DNA of 64,000 nucleotides from an uncultured Pelagibacteraceae bacterium (GTDB taxonomy: Bacteria > Pseudomonadota > Alphaproteobacteria > Pelagibacterales > Pelagibacteraceae). The notes beneath the pieces are model-generated. The model was not told the origin of the DNA. It did no database searches and was given only the letters and a program-made list of their open reading frames with translations. Below are positions 17,573-26,081 of this stretch, piece by piece. Position 1 is the stretch's first letter, and every line of letters begins with the position of its first letter. Location of the stretch: the NCBI GenBank assembly GCA_902621345.1, contig CACNLV010000001.1:1-64000 (forward strand). Reading direction: 5' to 3'. Position numbers and translations under genes: made by a program.

Positions 17573-17575
17573 TAA

Positions 17576-18088
17576 CTAACTACAAGCTTTTTTCGCAGTG
17601 TTATAAGCTTTAGTGAAACCTAATAATGAATAATGATCAATTGTTTGAGAACCTTTTTCGTTATAACCAGTAACCATAATTCTAGAACCTTTTTTCATAA
17701 CCCTAACCATTATTTTTTCTTTTTTATTACTGGTCATCCAAGCAAAACCTTGTTGTTTGATATCAAATTTAAATTTGTTATTTCCAGATGTTGCAAGAAC
17801 AGTATTATTTTTATTAAATTCATATCCAGCGGTAGTGCTTATTTCATTAGTAATTTTTTCACCTGGTCTGAATGTCACAAACAGCCTTGCATCTCTTTTA
17901 CTTGTTTTTGGAGATTGTAAAATTGGTGAGGATTGAGCAAAACAAACTTTACCCGATGTTTCTGCTAGCACTATGGTTTCCCAATCTTTATATTTTCCAA
18001 TTTTTTTGAGATCTTCAGCTAGGGTTTTTGTAATTGAAAAAAAAATAAAAAATAAAGACAATAATAAAGTTTTTTTAATTATGGGCAT
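17576..18088 (-). CDS. Invasion-associated locus B (IalB)-family periplasmic protein
   Basis: A 170-residue exported protein with a signal peptide (about residues 1-24, ending KTLAEDL). The mature part fits the IalB family, common in Alphaproteobacteria: a W-containing start (GKYKDWETIV), a paired Cys (KVCFAQSS and the C-terminal KACS) and a middle VTFRPGEKITNEIS. Despite the name it is widespread in free-living marine bacteria and its role is unknown. Its start overlaps the end of the aldo/keto reductase gene by 10 bp. Confidence 0.8.
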   Translation of the reverse strand: MPIIKKTLLLSLFFIFFSITKTLAEDLKKIGKYKDWETIVLAETSGKVCFAQSSPILQSPKTSKRDARLFVTFRPGEKITNEISTTAGYEFNKNNTVLATSGNNKFKFDIKQQGFAWMTSNKKEKIMVRVMKKGSRIMVTGYNEKGSQTIDHYSLLGFTKAYNTAKKACS

Positions 18089-19119
18089 GGGTTTGGGTAT
18101 TTTTTTTGAATATTATTAATTTCATTTAGTATTTCACTTGATAGAGTTACATTTACACTTTCTATATTTGTTTTCAACTGTTCCATTGTCGTTGCTCCAA
18201 TAATTACACTTGTTACGAATGGCTGAATCTCACAAAATTTTAAAGACATTTGGGTAAAATCAACGTTAAATTTTTTTGATATTTTATAATATTCCTCAAT
18301 TGCGTTTTGACCATTTTCGTTTTTATATCTTGTAAAATCTTTAAATAGTTTCATTCTTGATTTTTCAGGCAAATTATTATTCCTATATTTTCCCGTTAAG
18401 TAACCAAATGCTAGTGGTGAATAGGCTAACAATCCACTTTTCTCTCTTACTGAAATTTCTGCTAATCCAACTTCATAAGATCTATTGAGTAAATTATAAG
18501 GGTTTTGAACAGACATCATTTTAGGAAGATTTTTTAATTTAGAGATTTCAAGAAATTTTGACAAACCCCATGCTGTCTCGTTAGACAAACCTACATATCT
18601 AATTTTTCCCTGCTTAATAAAATTTTCTAGACTTTTAAGTATTTCCTCAAATGGTGTCCAGTCATTATCGTTTTCATCGTGCTCGTAACCGTGTTTTCCA
18701 AAAAAATTAGTATTTCTCTCAGGCCAATGAAGTTGATATAAATCTATGTAGTCTGTTTTTAACCTTTTAAGGCTTTCTTCTAAAGCATCTGAAATTTTCT
18801 TTTTTCCAAAATTATTTCCACCACCCCGAATATATTTATTTGAGGTATTTCCACAGACTTTTGTAGCAATTACAACTTTGTCTCTTTTATTTGTTTTTTT
18901 AAACCAGTTTCCAATTATTCTCTCTGTTTCACCATAAGTTTCTTTTCTCATGGGAATTGAATAAATTTCTGCTGTATCCCAAAAGTTTACTCCATGATCT
19001 AATGCCCAGTCCATTTGCTCGAAACCTTCTTCTTCCGTATTTTGTTCTCCCCAGGTCATTGTACCGAGACAAATTGTACTAACGTCAAGATCAGTATTAC
19101 CTAATTTTTTGTAATTCAT
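18079..19119 (-). CDS. Aldo/keto reductase, Tas-like
   Basis: A 346-residue NADP(H)-dependent (beta/alpha)8 oxidoreductase. Family features are the N-terminal LGNTDLDVSTICLGTMTWGE, the catalytic Asp/Tyr region FWDTAEIYSIPMRKETYGET, the Lys in KVVIATKVCG, the His block YIDLYQLHWPERNTNFFG and the cofactor region TSVIIGATTMEQL. The long YSIPMRKETYG insertion and the PERNTN motif point to the Tas/YghZ branch. Substrate is not predictable. It is first in a three-gene run with ialB-like and argG. Confidence 0.9.
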   Translation of the reverse strand: MNYKKLGNTDLDVSTICLGTMTWGEQNTEEEGFEQMDWALDHGVNFWDTAEIYSIPMRKETYGETERIIGNWFKKTNKRDKVVIATKVCGNTSNKYIRGGGNNFGKKKISDALEESLKRLKTDYIDLYQLHWPERNTNFFGKHGYEHDENDNDWTPFEEILKSLENFIKQGKIRYVGLSNETAWGLSKFLEISKLKNLPKMMSVQNPYNLLNRSYEVGLAEISVREKSGLLAYSPLAFGYLTGKYRNNNLPEKSRMKLFKDFTRYKNENGQNAIEEYYKISKKFNVDFTQMSLKFCEIQPFVTSVIIGATTMEQLKTNIESVNVTLSSEILNEINNIQKKYPNPCP

Positions 19120-19191
19120 TGTGGTTTTAAAGTGTTAATATTTATTAATCTTTTAAGGTATCTTGAATAATTAGTAAAAGACTATATATCT

Positions 19192-19965
19192 ATGTCAATT
19201 ATGGAATTTGATAAAAAAGGAATTTTAGCAAGAGCAAAAGCTGCAGCGCAAGAGACAACTGCGGTTATGGATGAAGGCTTAAGAGCCTATATGCTAAAAG
19301 TTTACAATTATATGGCAACCGGTGTTCTTTTAACTGGGATTGTAGCTTTATTATCCTTTAAGATGTCGGTAGTAACTGATGCAGGTGGTTCTATTGTTGC
19401 ATTAACGAGTTTTGGTTCAGCAATTTATATGTCCGGATTGAAATGGGTTGTAATGTTAGCTCCATTAGCAATTGTGTTTTACATGAGTTTTGGAATAAAT
19501 AAAATGAGTTCTGGAAAAGCACAAACTACTTTTTGGGTTTTTGCTGCATTAATGGGATTATCTCTTTCATCAATATTATTAGTGTATACTGGTTTGAGTG
19601 TAACTAGAGTTTTCTTCATATCTTCAGCAACTTTTGGTGCGATGAGCATTTATGGATATACAACAAAAAGAGACTTAACGAAATTAGGTTCTTTCTTGAT
19701 GATGGGATTGATTGGAATTATCATTGCTTCGTTGGTAAATATTTTCATGAAGTCATCTATGATGTATTTTGTTATTTCAATTTTAGGTGTGCTTATATTT
19801 GTTGGATTAACCGCTTATGATACACAAAAAATAAAAAATATGTATGTAGCAAGTGATACTGGTGAATTAATGGGTAAAAAGGCTGTAATGGGTGCTTTAA
19901 CCTTGTATCTTGATTTCATAAATCTATTTATAATGCTTCTTAGACTTTTTGGTCAAAGAAGATAA
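19192..19965 (+). CDS. Bax inhibitor-1/YccA (TMBIM) family membrane protein
   Basis: A 257-residue protein with seven predicted membrane segments after a soluble N-terminus. Signature pieces are the first helix YNYMATGVLLTGIVALL, the family block FISSATFGAMSIYGYTT and the C-terminal GLTAYDTQKIKNMY with LYLDFINLFIMLLRLFGQRR. Bacterial members are linked to calcium leak or FtsH interaction. It is monocistronic: divergent from the aldo/keto reductase and convergent with DUF2794. Confidence 0.93.
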   Translation: MSIMEFDKKGILARAKAAAQETTAVMDEGLRAYMLKVYNYMATGVLLTGIVALLSFKMSVVTDAGGSIVALTSFGSAIYMSGLKWVVMLAPLAIVFYMSFGINKMSSGKAQTTFWVFAALMGLSLSSILLVYTGLSVTRVFFISSATFGAMSIYGYTTKRDLTKLGSFLMMGLIGIIIASLVNIFMKSSMMYFVISILGVLIFVGLTAYDTQKIKNMYVASDTGELMGKKAVMGALTLYLDFINLFIMLLRLFGQRR

Positions 19966-19967
19966 CG

Positions 19968-20315
19968 TTAATCTGAAAGTTTTTTCCAATTAGTATTTTT
20001 CAGCAAATTACTTAGATTGTCAGAATTTTTTAAAATCTTGCCATTTGTATCAGTAATCAAATATCTTAAATTTTTGTTTTTTGGTTTAAAATTTTTACAG
20101 ATTTTATATAGAGCATTTTCAGCAGCATTCTTAAAAACACTAAACCCAACCTGTCTACTGGAAATATTTAATCCATAATCTTTCCAAGATCCTTCAGAAA
20201 CCATTTTAGCATATAAATCCAGAATTATTTTAAGTTCGTTTTTTTCAAAAAAATATTTTTCATCGATACTTTTATTGTGTGTATTATTTATGATTAATCG
20301 TAAATTGTTATTCAT
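19968..20315 (-). CDS. DUF2794 domain protein
   Basis: A 115-residue soluble protein matching DUF2794, an alphaproteobacterial family of unknown function. Recognisable parts are FFEKNELKIILDLYAKMVSEG, WKDYGLNISSRQVGFSVFK and the basic YKICKNFKPKNKNLRYLIT. Its start overlaps the end of yciB by 8 bp, so the two are likely coupled. Confidence 0.8.
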   Translation of the reverse strand: MNNNLRLIINNTHNKSIDEKYFFEKNELKIILDLYAKMVSEGSWKDYGLNISSRQVGFSVFKNAAENALYKICKNFKPKNKNLRYLITDTNGKILKNSDNLSNLLKNTNWKKLSD

Positions 20316-20859
20316 TAATTTTATATTTATTAATTAAACTGATCTGAAAAGCAGTGAAAATAAATGTGATAGGTAATAAGCCCCATACTTTAAAGTTAAC
20401 CCAAAACTCCTCAGTTTGAGTTCTCCATACTAACTCATTCAAAACTGCTAATCCAAAGAAAAAATATATCCATCTTTTATTCAAAATTTCCCAGCCTGTA
20501 TCTGATAATGAAATTGAACCACCCATAATTTTTTTAAGCACAGGCTCTTTTGTAAAATATCTACCAAATATTAGAGATAATCCGAATAAGATATTTATAA
20601 TAGTTGGTTTAATATAAATGAAAACTGGATTATCAAAATAGATAGTCAGTCCACCAAATAATGTAATTAGTATTCCACTAATTAAAGGAACTTTAGGAAT
20701 TTTTTTCTCTAGCATCCACATAATTATTAGTGCGATAATAGTTGCAATTATGAAAGGTGGTATCGCAATCTTTAAATCTTTGTCACTATCGTAATAGTAG
20801 TAAAAAAAAATTATAAGCGGTCCAAAATCTGTAAGAAATTTAATTAAGGATTTATTCAC
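20308..20859 (-). CDS. yciB: Inner membrane-spanning protein YciB (IspZ, septation family)
   Basis: A polytopic inner-membrane protein of about 183 residues with five predicted helices. The N-terminus KFLTDFGPLIIFFYYY is the hallmark of the IspZ/YciB family, as are LFGGLTIYFDNPVFIYIKPT and LNELVWRTQTEEFWVNFKVW. I start at GTG 20859 because it yields the family's N-terminus MNKSLIKFLTDFGPL; the longer frame from a TTG at 20892 adds an extra leader. YciB proteins affect cell envelope and division. Confidence 0.9.
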   Translation of the reverse strand: MNKSLIKFLTDFGPLIIFFYYYYDSDKDLKIAIPPFIIATIIALIIMWMLEKKIPKVPLISGILITLFGGLTIYFDNPVFIYIKPTIINILFGLSLIFGRYFTKEPVLKKIMGGSISLSDTGWEILNKRWIYFFFGLAVLNELVWRTQTEEFWVNFKVWGLLPITFIFTAFQISLINKYKINE

Positions 20860-20947
20860 AAAAAAGATATTAACATAAATAAAATTTAACAAAAACTTTA
20901 TATTTTTTCCTATTGATTTTTATTTTTAAATACCCATACTCTCTTTA

Positions 20948-21268
20948 ATGGCAATTCAAAAAGCGAAATTTTCAATTGGTGACATTGTAAAACATAAACA
21001 CTTTGAATTTAGAGGTGTAATTTATGATGTTGATTTTGAATTTAATAATTCTGAGGAGTGGTATCAGTCTATTCCGAAAAATGTTAGACCAAGAAAAGAT
21101 CAACCATTTTATCATTTATTGGCTGAAAATGATGAAATTACATATGAGGCGTATGTCTCAGAGCAGAATTTATTAGTAGACGATTCTAATGAGCCCATAA
21201 AACACCCGCTTATAGAGGAAATTTTTTCTGGTAAAAAAGGCTCAAGTTATTTCAAGCAATCTAACTAA
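20948..21268 (+). CDS. hspQ: Heat shock protein HspQ (YccV-like, hemimethylated DNA-binding domain)
   Basis: A 106-residue cytosolic protein of the HspQ/YccV family. Conserved text is AKFSIGDIVKHKHFEFRGVI, YDVDFEFNNSEEWY, then PFYHLLAENDEITYEAYVSE and QNLLVDDSNEPIKHP. In enterobacteria HspQ is a specificity factor or substrate for Lon protease and binds DnaA; the same role here is inferred. It sits alone between divergent yciB and the ccm leader. Confidence 0.92.
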   Translation: MAIQKAKFSIGDIVKHKHFEFRGVIYDVDFEFNNSEEWYQSIPKNVRPRKDQPFYHLLAENDEITYEAYVSEQNLLVDDSNEPIKHPLIEEIFSGKKGSSYFKQSN

Positions 21269-21327
21269 AATTCATTTTTTAAACACAATTAGCTCAAAAC
21301 TTAGACACACGATCCTTCTAAAAATAA

Positions 21328-21333
21328 TATAAT
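21328..21333 (+). promoter_or_regulatory. Perfect -10 box upstream of ccmC
   Basis: TATAAT at 21328-21333, with no convincing -35 (best is TAGACA at 21302, spacing 20). It overlaps the left arm of the inverted repeat at 21332-21395, so if it is used, transcription would begin inside that arm and the repeat would act at the DNA level. Confidence 0.35.
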
Positions 21334-21395
21334 TCGATCAAGGATGCTAAAGTTTTACCCTTCGTTATTATCTCCCTCTGCATTCTTGATCGGAT
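21332..21395 (+). ncRNA. Predicted 16-bp hairpin in the leader of the ccm operon
   Basis: Bases 21332-21347 pair continuously with 21380-21395 over a 32-nt loop: 14 Watson-Crick pairs plus two pairs that are U-G or G-U on the plus-strand RNA but A-C mismatches on the minus strand. That bias favours an RNA structure transcribed toward ccmC (ATG 21442). There is no T-run after it, so it is a leader element or operator rather than a terminator. The rest of 21269-21441 holds nothing else I can identify. Confidence 0.5.
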
Positions 21396-21441
21396 AATTT
21401 TTCACATTATATTCAGCGTATGAATTAGTATACATCTTTAT

Positions 21442-22149
21442 ATGTTTAAACACTTTGAACCAAACAAAATATTTTCAATCACTTCCAAAGCCCCGAGATA
21501 TGTCCTTTATCTACTTGTAATCGTTTTGACTATCGGTCTTATTGAGTCTTTATTATTGTCCCCCGAGGACTATTTGCAAAGTCATACTGTTAGAATTATG
21601 TATGTTCATGTACCCGCAGCATGGTTAGCACTTGGAATTTTTTCTTCAATTACATTTTTATCAGTAACTGGTTATATTTTTAAATTAAAAAACTTTTTTT
21701 TGATCGCTAAAAGTTTAGCTCCATCAGGTTTCATCTTTAATATTATTGCTTTAGTCACAGGATCTATTTGGGGTAAACCAACATGGGGAACATGGTGGGC
21801 TTGGGATGCTAGAATTACTTCTATGTTAATTCTTGCACTTTTTTATTTAATGTTTTTAATGGCTTGGAGAATTTATGATAAAAAAGAACAAGTTTTTAAA
21901 ATTACCTCAATCATAACAGTTTTAGGAATAATAAATGTTCCAATTATTAAGTACTCTGTAGATTGGTGGAATACGCTTCATCAGCCAGCATCAATAAATA
22001 TTTTGTCAAAATCTACAATTCATTCTTCAATGTTGGTACCTTTGATGATTATGACTGCGGCATTTGCCCTATTCTCGTTGTTAATTTTTTTAATGAAATA
22101 TAATACAGAACTGATAAAAATAAAAAACAAGGGTTTAGACAGATTATGA
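21442..22149 (+). CDS. ccmC: Haem ABC transporter permease CcmC
   Basis: A 235-residue inner-membrane protein with six helices that delivers haem to CcmE during cytochrome c maturation. The periplasmic tryptophan-rich WWD domain is present (GKPTWGTWWAWDARITSML), as are the two flanking His positions (YVHVPAAW and WNTLHQPAS). It is first in a tightly packed ccmCDEFGH operon; ccmA and ccmB are not in the window. The stop overlaps ccmD by 4 bp. Confidence 0.97.
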   Translation: MFKHFEPNKIFSITSKAPRYVLYLLVIVLTIGLIESLLLSPEDYLQSHTVRIMYVHVPAAWLALGIFSSITFLSVTGYIFKLKNFFLIAKSLAPSGFIFNIIALVTGSIWGKPTWGTWWAWDARITSMLILALFYLMFLMAWRIYDKKEQVFKITSIITVLGIINVPIIKYSVDWWNTLHQPASINILSKSTIHSSMLVPLMIMTAAFALFSLLIFLMKYNTELIKIKNKGLDRL

Positions 22150-22373
22150 TTACTGAATTATTTTATATGAGTGGATATGGAATTTATGTTTGGAGTTCAT
22201 TTGCTTTTACTTTTTTAAGTTTTATTTCTTTATATGTCGTTACTAAGAATCAGTATGTAAAAGAAAAAAATAAGTTTATAGCTAAATTTGGGAACCTAAA
22301 CGCTGAAAGAGCTGCCTCTGCTAAACTACAAAGAATTAATAGAGAGATTTTGTCCAACACTTCAACAATTTAA
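22146..22373 (+). CDS. ccmD: Haem exporter protein CcmD
   Basis: A 75-residue small membrane protein with one helix (about residues 9-33, starting SGYGIYVWSSFAFTFL) and a charged cytosolic tail. The MSGYGIYVWSSF start is characteristic of CcmD, which helps release haem-loaded CcmE from CcmC. The tail is longer than in many homologues. It overlaps ccmC by 4 bp and lies 11 bp before ccmE. Confidence 0.88.
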   Translation: MITELFYMSGYGIYVWSSFAFTFLSFISLYVVTKNQYVKEKNKFIAKFGNLNAERAASAKLQRINREILSNTSTI

Positions 22374-22384
22374 CTTTTTAAGCC

Positions 22385-22804
22385 ATGTATGGTCGTAAAG
22401 TTAAACTAAGATTTTTTTTCGTTTTCTTAATTATTGTTACATTAAGTTTGACAGTATTTCTTATTCTAAAATCTTTGGAAGAAAATGTTATTTATTTTAA
22501 ATCTCCGTCTGAGGTAAAAGTTTTATCTGAAAAGCAGCAGAAAAAGATTAGAATTGGAGGAATGGTAAAAACTGACTCGATTTCTATTGTAAATAAAGAA
22601 TTAAGTTTTGTTATCACAGACTTTAAAAGTGAAATTAATGTTGTTTATTCAGGACTAATACCTAATCTTTTTGAAGAAGGTAAAGGTGTTGTTGCAGAAG
22701 GATTTTTAAAAGATGAAAATTTTTTTTCGGCAACTAAAATTTTAGCTAAACATGACGAAAATTATATGCCCCCCGAAGTTAAGGCTGCTTTAGAGGAGAA
22801 ATAA
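22385..22804 (+). CDS. ccmE: Cytochrome c maturation haem chaperone CcmE
   Basis: A 139-residue periplasmic OB-fold haem chaperone anchored by one N-terminal helix (about residues 9-27). It shows the family blocks [21 protein letters not shown] and the haem-binding C-terminal motif [11 protein letters not shown], with His123 as covalent haem ligand and Tyr127 nearby. It is of the classical HxxxY type. It lies 1 bp before ccmF. Confidence 0.96.
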   Translation: MYGRKVKLRFFFVFLIIVTLSLTVFLILKSLEENVIYFKSPSEVKVLSEKQQKKIRIGGMVKTDSISIVNKELSFVITDFKSEINVVYSGLIPNLFEEGKGVVAEGFLKDENFFSATKILAKHDENYMPPEVKAALEEK

Positions 22805-22805
22805 A

Positions 22806-24683
22806 ATGTCAAGCTTAATTGGATATTATTCTTTAATTTTTGGTGTTGGTATTTCAATTCTAGTTATATTCTTTTCAATTAAAAATTTTAATGACACTCA
22901 AAATCTTGATATTAAAGTAATATCATTAGTCTTCTTACAACTTTTATTCGTGATAATAAGTTTCTCAGGTTTAATTTTATCTTTTGTAAACTCTGATTTT
23001 AGTAATGAGACAGTTTTTAATCACTCCCACACGACTAAGCCTCTTTTTTATAAAATCTCTGGTACTTGGGGCAATCATGAAGGAAGTCTATTACTATGGT
23101 TGTTAGTTTTAACATTATTTATATTTGTTTTTTTGTTGAAATCCAAAAATCAACCAAACCAATATAGAATTTTAACTTTATTATTTCAGCAAATAATTAT
23201 AGTAGGTTTTTTTATTTTTCTGATACAGACCTCTAATCCTTTTAATCATATTTTTCCGGTCCCAAAAGAGGGATTAGGTTTAAATCCTATATTGCAAGAC
23301 CCTGCATTAGCAATTCACCCACCAATTTTATATTTAGGGTACGTTGGAACCTCTATAATTTTTTCCTCGGCACTTGCAGCAGTTTGTTCAAATAATATTA
23401 CAAAAATGTGGGCGTCACATATAAAAAAATGGGTTTTAGTCTCTTGGATTTTCTTAACTTTAGGAATTTTACTTGGATCTATTTGGGCTTATTATGAGTT
23501 AGGTTGGGGAGGTTTTTGGTTTTGGGATCCGGTTGAAAATGTATCTTTAATGCCGTGGTTTGCATTAACAACTTTATTACATTGCGTACTAGTTTTAGAA
23601 AAGAAACTAATTCTTACCTCGTGGGTTGTTGTTTTATCAATTGCAACTTTTACCTTAAGTATGTGTGGTACTTTTCTGGTTCGGTCGGGTATTTTAAATT
23701 CTGTGCACACATTTGCCAATGATCCAGAAAGAGGTTTGTATATTCTAATATTTTTATTTATTTTGATATTCTTATCTTTTTTTATTTTTTTAATTTTTTA
23801 TAAAAGCGAAAACAATAACACTAAAACTTTCTATTTATTAAGCAAGGAAACATCAATATTAGTAAATAATTGGTTCATGATGTATTTTTTATCTGTTGTT
23901 TTAATCGGTACAATTTATCCGATATTTTTAGAAGTAATTTCATCTCAAAAAATATCTGTAGGTCCACCATTTTTTAACAAATTAATATTACCTTTTTTAA
24001 TTCCTTTTATGTTGGCGATGGCAATAGGGCCTAAACTAAAGTGGATTAAATCAGATGTCGAAGACAAAATTTATTTAATTTTATTTTTTATTGTTTCTTT
24101 AATTTTATCCATGTTGATAATAAGAAATTTAGATATTGATTTTCTTTATAATACAGTTTTAATCACAGCAGCTTTTTATTTATTTTTTATTACTCTTAGA
24201 GATTTTTTTCATGCAAAATATAGAAACCTATCACAAATAATAGCGCATTTTAGTTTTAGCATTTTAATACTAAGTATTTTATTTAATAATATTTTCTCGT
24301 CTGAAATTATTACAAATTTAAAAATTAATGAAACTTACCAAGATCAAAATTTGAAGATTAATTTTGAAAGCATTGAGCAAGAAAATAAACAAAATTTTAA
24401 AGCCATTCGGGGAAAGTTTACTGTAGAGGATCAAAATGGATCAATTGAAGTGATGCAACCTGAATTAAGAATATATAATCAACCAAATATTGTTACTAGT
24501 GAAGCAGATATCAAAACAAACATGTTCACTGATAAATTTATGACAATGAATTATGTTCAAAATCAAGATTATTTTAATATTCGTTATCAAGTAAAACCAT
24601 TTATGATTTGGATTTGGATTTCTACAATTCTATTGTGTTTCAGTGGTAGTTTAAGTTTTATCCGAAAAAAGTATGAGAACTAA
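22806..24683 (+). CDS. ccmF: Cytochrome c haem lyase subunit CcmF
   Basis: A 625-residue polytopic membrane protein that attaches haem to apocytochrome c. The WWD domain is GWGGFWFWDPVENVSLMPW, followed by HCVLVLEKK, and conserved segments ISGTWGNHEGSLLLW and DPALAIHPPILYLGYVG are present. Periplasmic regions near the C-terminus (FESIEQENKQ onward) precede a last helix. It overlaps ccmG by 11 bp. Confidence 0.97.
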   Translation: MSSLIGYYSLIFGVGISILVIFFSIKNFNDTQNLDIKVISLVFLQLLFVIISFSGLILSFVNSDFSNETVFNHSHTTKPLFYKISGTWGNHEGSLLLWLLVLTLFIFVFLLKSKNQPNQYRILTLLFQQIIIVGFFIFLIQTSNPFNHIFPVPKEGLGLNPILQDPALAIHPPILYLGYVGTSIIFSSALAAVCSNNITKMWASHIKKWVLVSWIFLTLGILLGSIWAYYELGWGGFWFWDPVENVSLMPWFALTTLLHCVLVLEKKLILTSWVVVLSIATFTLSMCGTFLVRSGILNSVHTFANDPERGLYILIFLFILIFLSFFIFLIFYKSENNNTKTFYLLSKETSILVNNWFMMYFLSVVLIGTIYPIFLEVISSQKISVGPPFFNKLILPFLIPFMLAMAIGPKLKWIKSDVEDKIYLILFFIVSLILSMLIIRNLDIDFLYNTVLITAAFYLFFITLRDFFHAKYRNLSQIIAHFSFSILILSILFNNIFSSEIITNLKINETYQDQNLKINFESIEQENKQNFKAIRGKFTVEDQNGSIEVMQPELRIYNQPNIVTSEADIKTNMFTDKFMTMNYVQNQDYFNIRYQVKPFMIWIWISTILLCFSGSLSFIRKKYEN

Positions 24684-25191
24684 AATTTTTCCAATATTTT
24701 TAATCATTACATTCTCAATAACTTTTTATGTTTTTTATAAGGGTTTACAAAATTCTAATATTTATACTCCTGAAATTAAATCAGAAATTAAAATTCCAAG
24801 TTTTGAAGCAAAAGAATTTTTTTCAAAAGACACGATAAATTCAGATCAAATTTTTATAGGGAGTGAATTCTATTTATTAAATATTTGGGCTTCGTGGTGT
24901 ATTCCTTGTAAAGAGGAACATAAGTATTTAATGGATTTAAGTAAAAAAGAAAATATTAAAATTATTGGACAAAATTACAAAGATAATTTTGTTAATGCTA
25001 AAAATTTTTTGATAAAGTTAGATAATCCATACGATTTAATTTTTTCTGATAATGATGGTACGATAGCAATTGAATGGGGTGCATACGGAGTACCTGAGAG
25101 CTTTTTAATCAAAAATAATCAAATAATAAAAAAAATAATTGGTCCTTTGAATGAAAAATTATTTTCTGAGATAAAAGAATTGACCCAATGA
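24673..25191 (+). CDS. ccmG: Thiol:disulfide interchange protein CcmG/DsbE
   Basis: A 172-residue membrane-anchored periplasmic thioredoxin-like protein that keeps the apocytochrome CxxCH thiols reduced. The redox site is WASWCIPCKEEH (Cys76 and Cys79) after one N-terminal helix (about residues 5-23). The cis-Pro region is AYGVPESFLI. It overlaps ccmF by 11 bp and ccmH by 4 bp. Confidence 0.95.
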   Translation: MRTKIFPIFLIITFSITFYVFYKGLQNSNIYTPEIKSEIKIPSFEAKEFFSKDTINSDQIFIGSEFYLLNIWASWCIPCKEEHKYLMDLSKKENIKIIGQNYKDNFVNAKNFLIKLDNPYDLIFSDNDGTIAIEWGAYGVPESFLIKNNQIIKKIIGPLNEKLFSEIKELTQ

Positions 25192-25559
25192 ATATTTTAA
25201 AGCTTTTAATTACAGTTATTTTTTTGATTAATTTTTATTCCTCTGATTTAAAAGCTAAAAATTTAGGAACCGAAATTACAAAAAATTTAAGATGTTTAAT
25301 TTGTCAAGGACAATCAGTATATGACTCAGATTCTGAATTTGCTAATAGCTTAAAAATTTTGGTAGAAAAAAAATTAGATGATGGTTTAAATGAAAAACAG
25401 ATATACGATTATTTGAAAAATAAATATGGAGATTGGATTTTGTATGATCCAGGATTCAATAAAAACACCTATTTTCTTTGGTTATTGCCGATATTGATGT
25501 TTGTATTTGGTGGTGCAATAATACTTAGAAAAGTTATATTAAAAAAAAAAAAATTATGA
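25188..25559 (+). CDS. ccmH: Cytochrome c maturation protein CcmH (CcmL-type)
   Basis: A 123-residue apocytochrome thiol reductase with a signal sequence, a periplasmic domain carrying the redox motif LRCLICQGQSV (Cys36 and Cys39), the family text LKNKYGDWILYDPGF and a C-terminal membrane helix (about 97-117). It is the short CcmH form; no CcmI-type TPR partner gene is present nearby. Its stop shares ATGA with the next gene. Confidence 0.94.
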   Translation: MNILKLLITVIFLINFYSSDLKAKNLGTEITKNLRCLICQGQSVYDSDSEFANSLKILVEKKLDDGLNEKQIYDYLKNKYGDWILYDPGFNKNTYFLWLLPILMFVFGGAIILRKVILKKKKL

Positions 25560-26071
25560 AACATCTAAGAATTTGTTACTTGGTTATATTGTCTTTTTTA
25601 ATTTCTTCCTCAATTTTTGCTGAAGATATTAAAGTTAATGACGATAATACAAAGTTTAATATTTATTCGGGTATGTTTGATTTTAGTGATAATGGAAAGA
25701 GATCAACTTTAATTGGTTTCCAACACCAAAATACTGATTTAAATAGAGATACTTTTCTTGGTAATCTTTCTCCTATAACAGGTTTTATGTTTACCGCTGA
25801 TAGTGCGGCTTATTTATATACCGGCATACAAGCACAATATTCTTTGGGAGCATTAAATATTACACCTAGTTTTACTCCAGGTCTTTATAATCAGGGAGAT
25901 GGGAAAGATCTTGGACACTTACTGGAATTCAAAAGTGAGGTTCAAATTTCATTAAATTTTTTAAAAAATAGCCAATTAGGCTTTTCATATAACCATTTAT
26001 CCAATGCTAGCTTAGGTGATAAGAATCCTGGGGCAAATAGTTATATGTTTAATTTTTTTAAAACCTTTTAA
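25556..26071 (+). CDS. PagL-like outer-membrane protein (putative lipid A deacylase)
   Basis: A 171-residue exported protein with a signal peptide (about residues 1-22, ending SSSIFA). It alternates short beta strands and ends in Phe, as outer-membrane barrels do. The C-terminal block FSYNHLSNASLGDKNPGANS resembles the active-site region of PagL lipid A 3-O-deacylases, with His147 and Ser149 in H-x-S spacing. If correct it would remodel lipid A. It is coupled to ccmH by a 4-bp overlap, though a link to haem chemistry is not obvious. Confidence 0.65.
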   Translation: MKHLRICYLVILSFLISSSIFAEDIKVNDDNTKFNIYSGMFDFSDNGKRSTLIGFQHQNTDLNRDTFLGNLSPITGFMFTADSAAYLYTGIQAQYSLGALNITPSFTPGLYNQGDGKDLGHLLEFKSEVQISLNFLKNSQLGFSYNHLSNASLGDKNPGANSYMFNFFKTF

Positions 26072-26081
26072 AAAAACATTT

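Noticed and set aside
19120..19191. ybhL-type regulatory RNA before the Bax-inhibitor-1 gene
   Set aside because: Only 72 bp of AT-rich sequence without any stable stem.
26016..26081. Upstream extension of the first FMN dehydrogenase
   Set aside because: It reads through the end of the PagL-like gene and adds residues absent from the family; ATG 26082 gives the same N-terminus as the paralogue.
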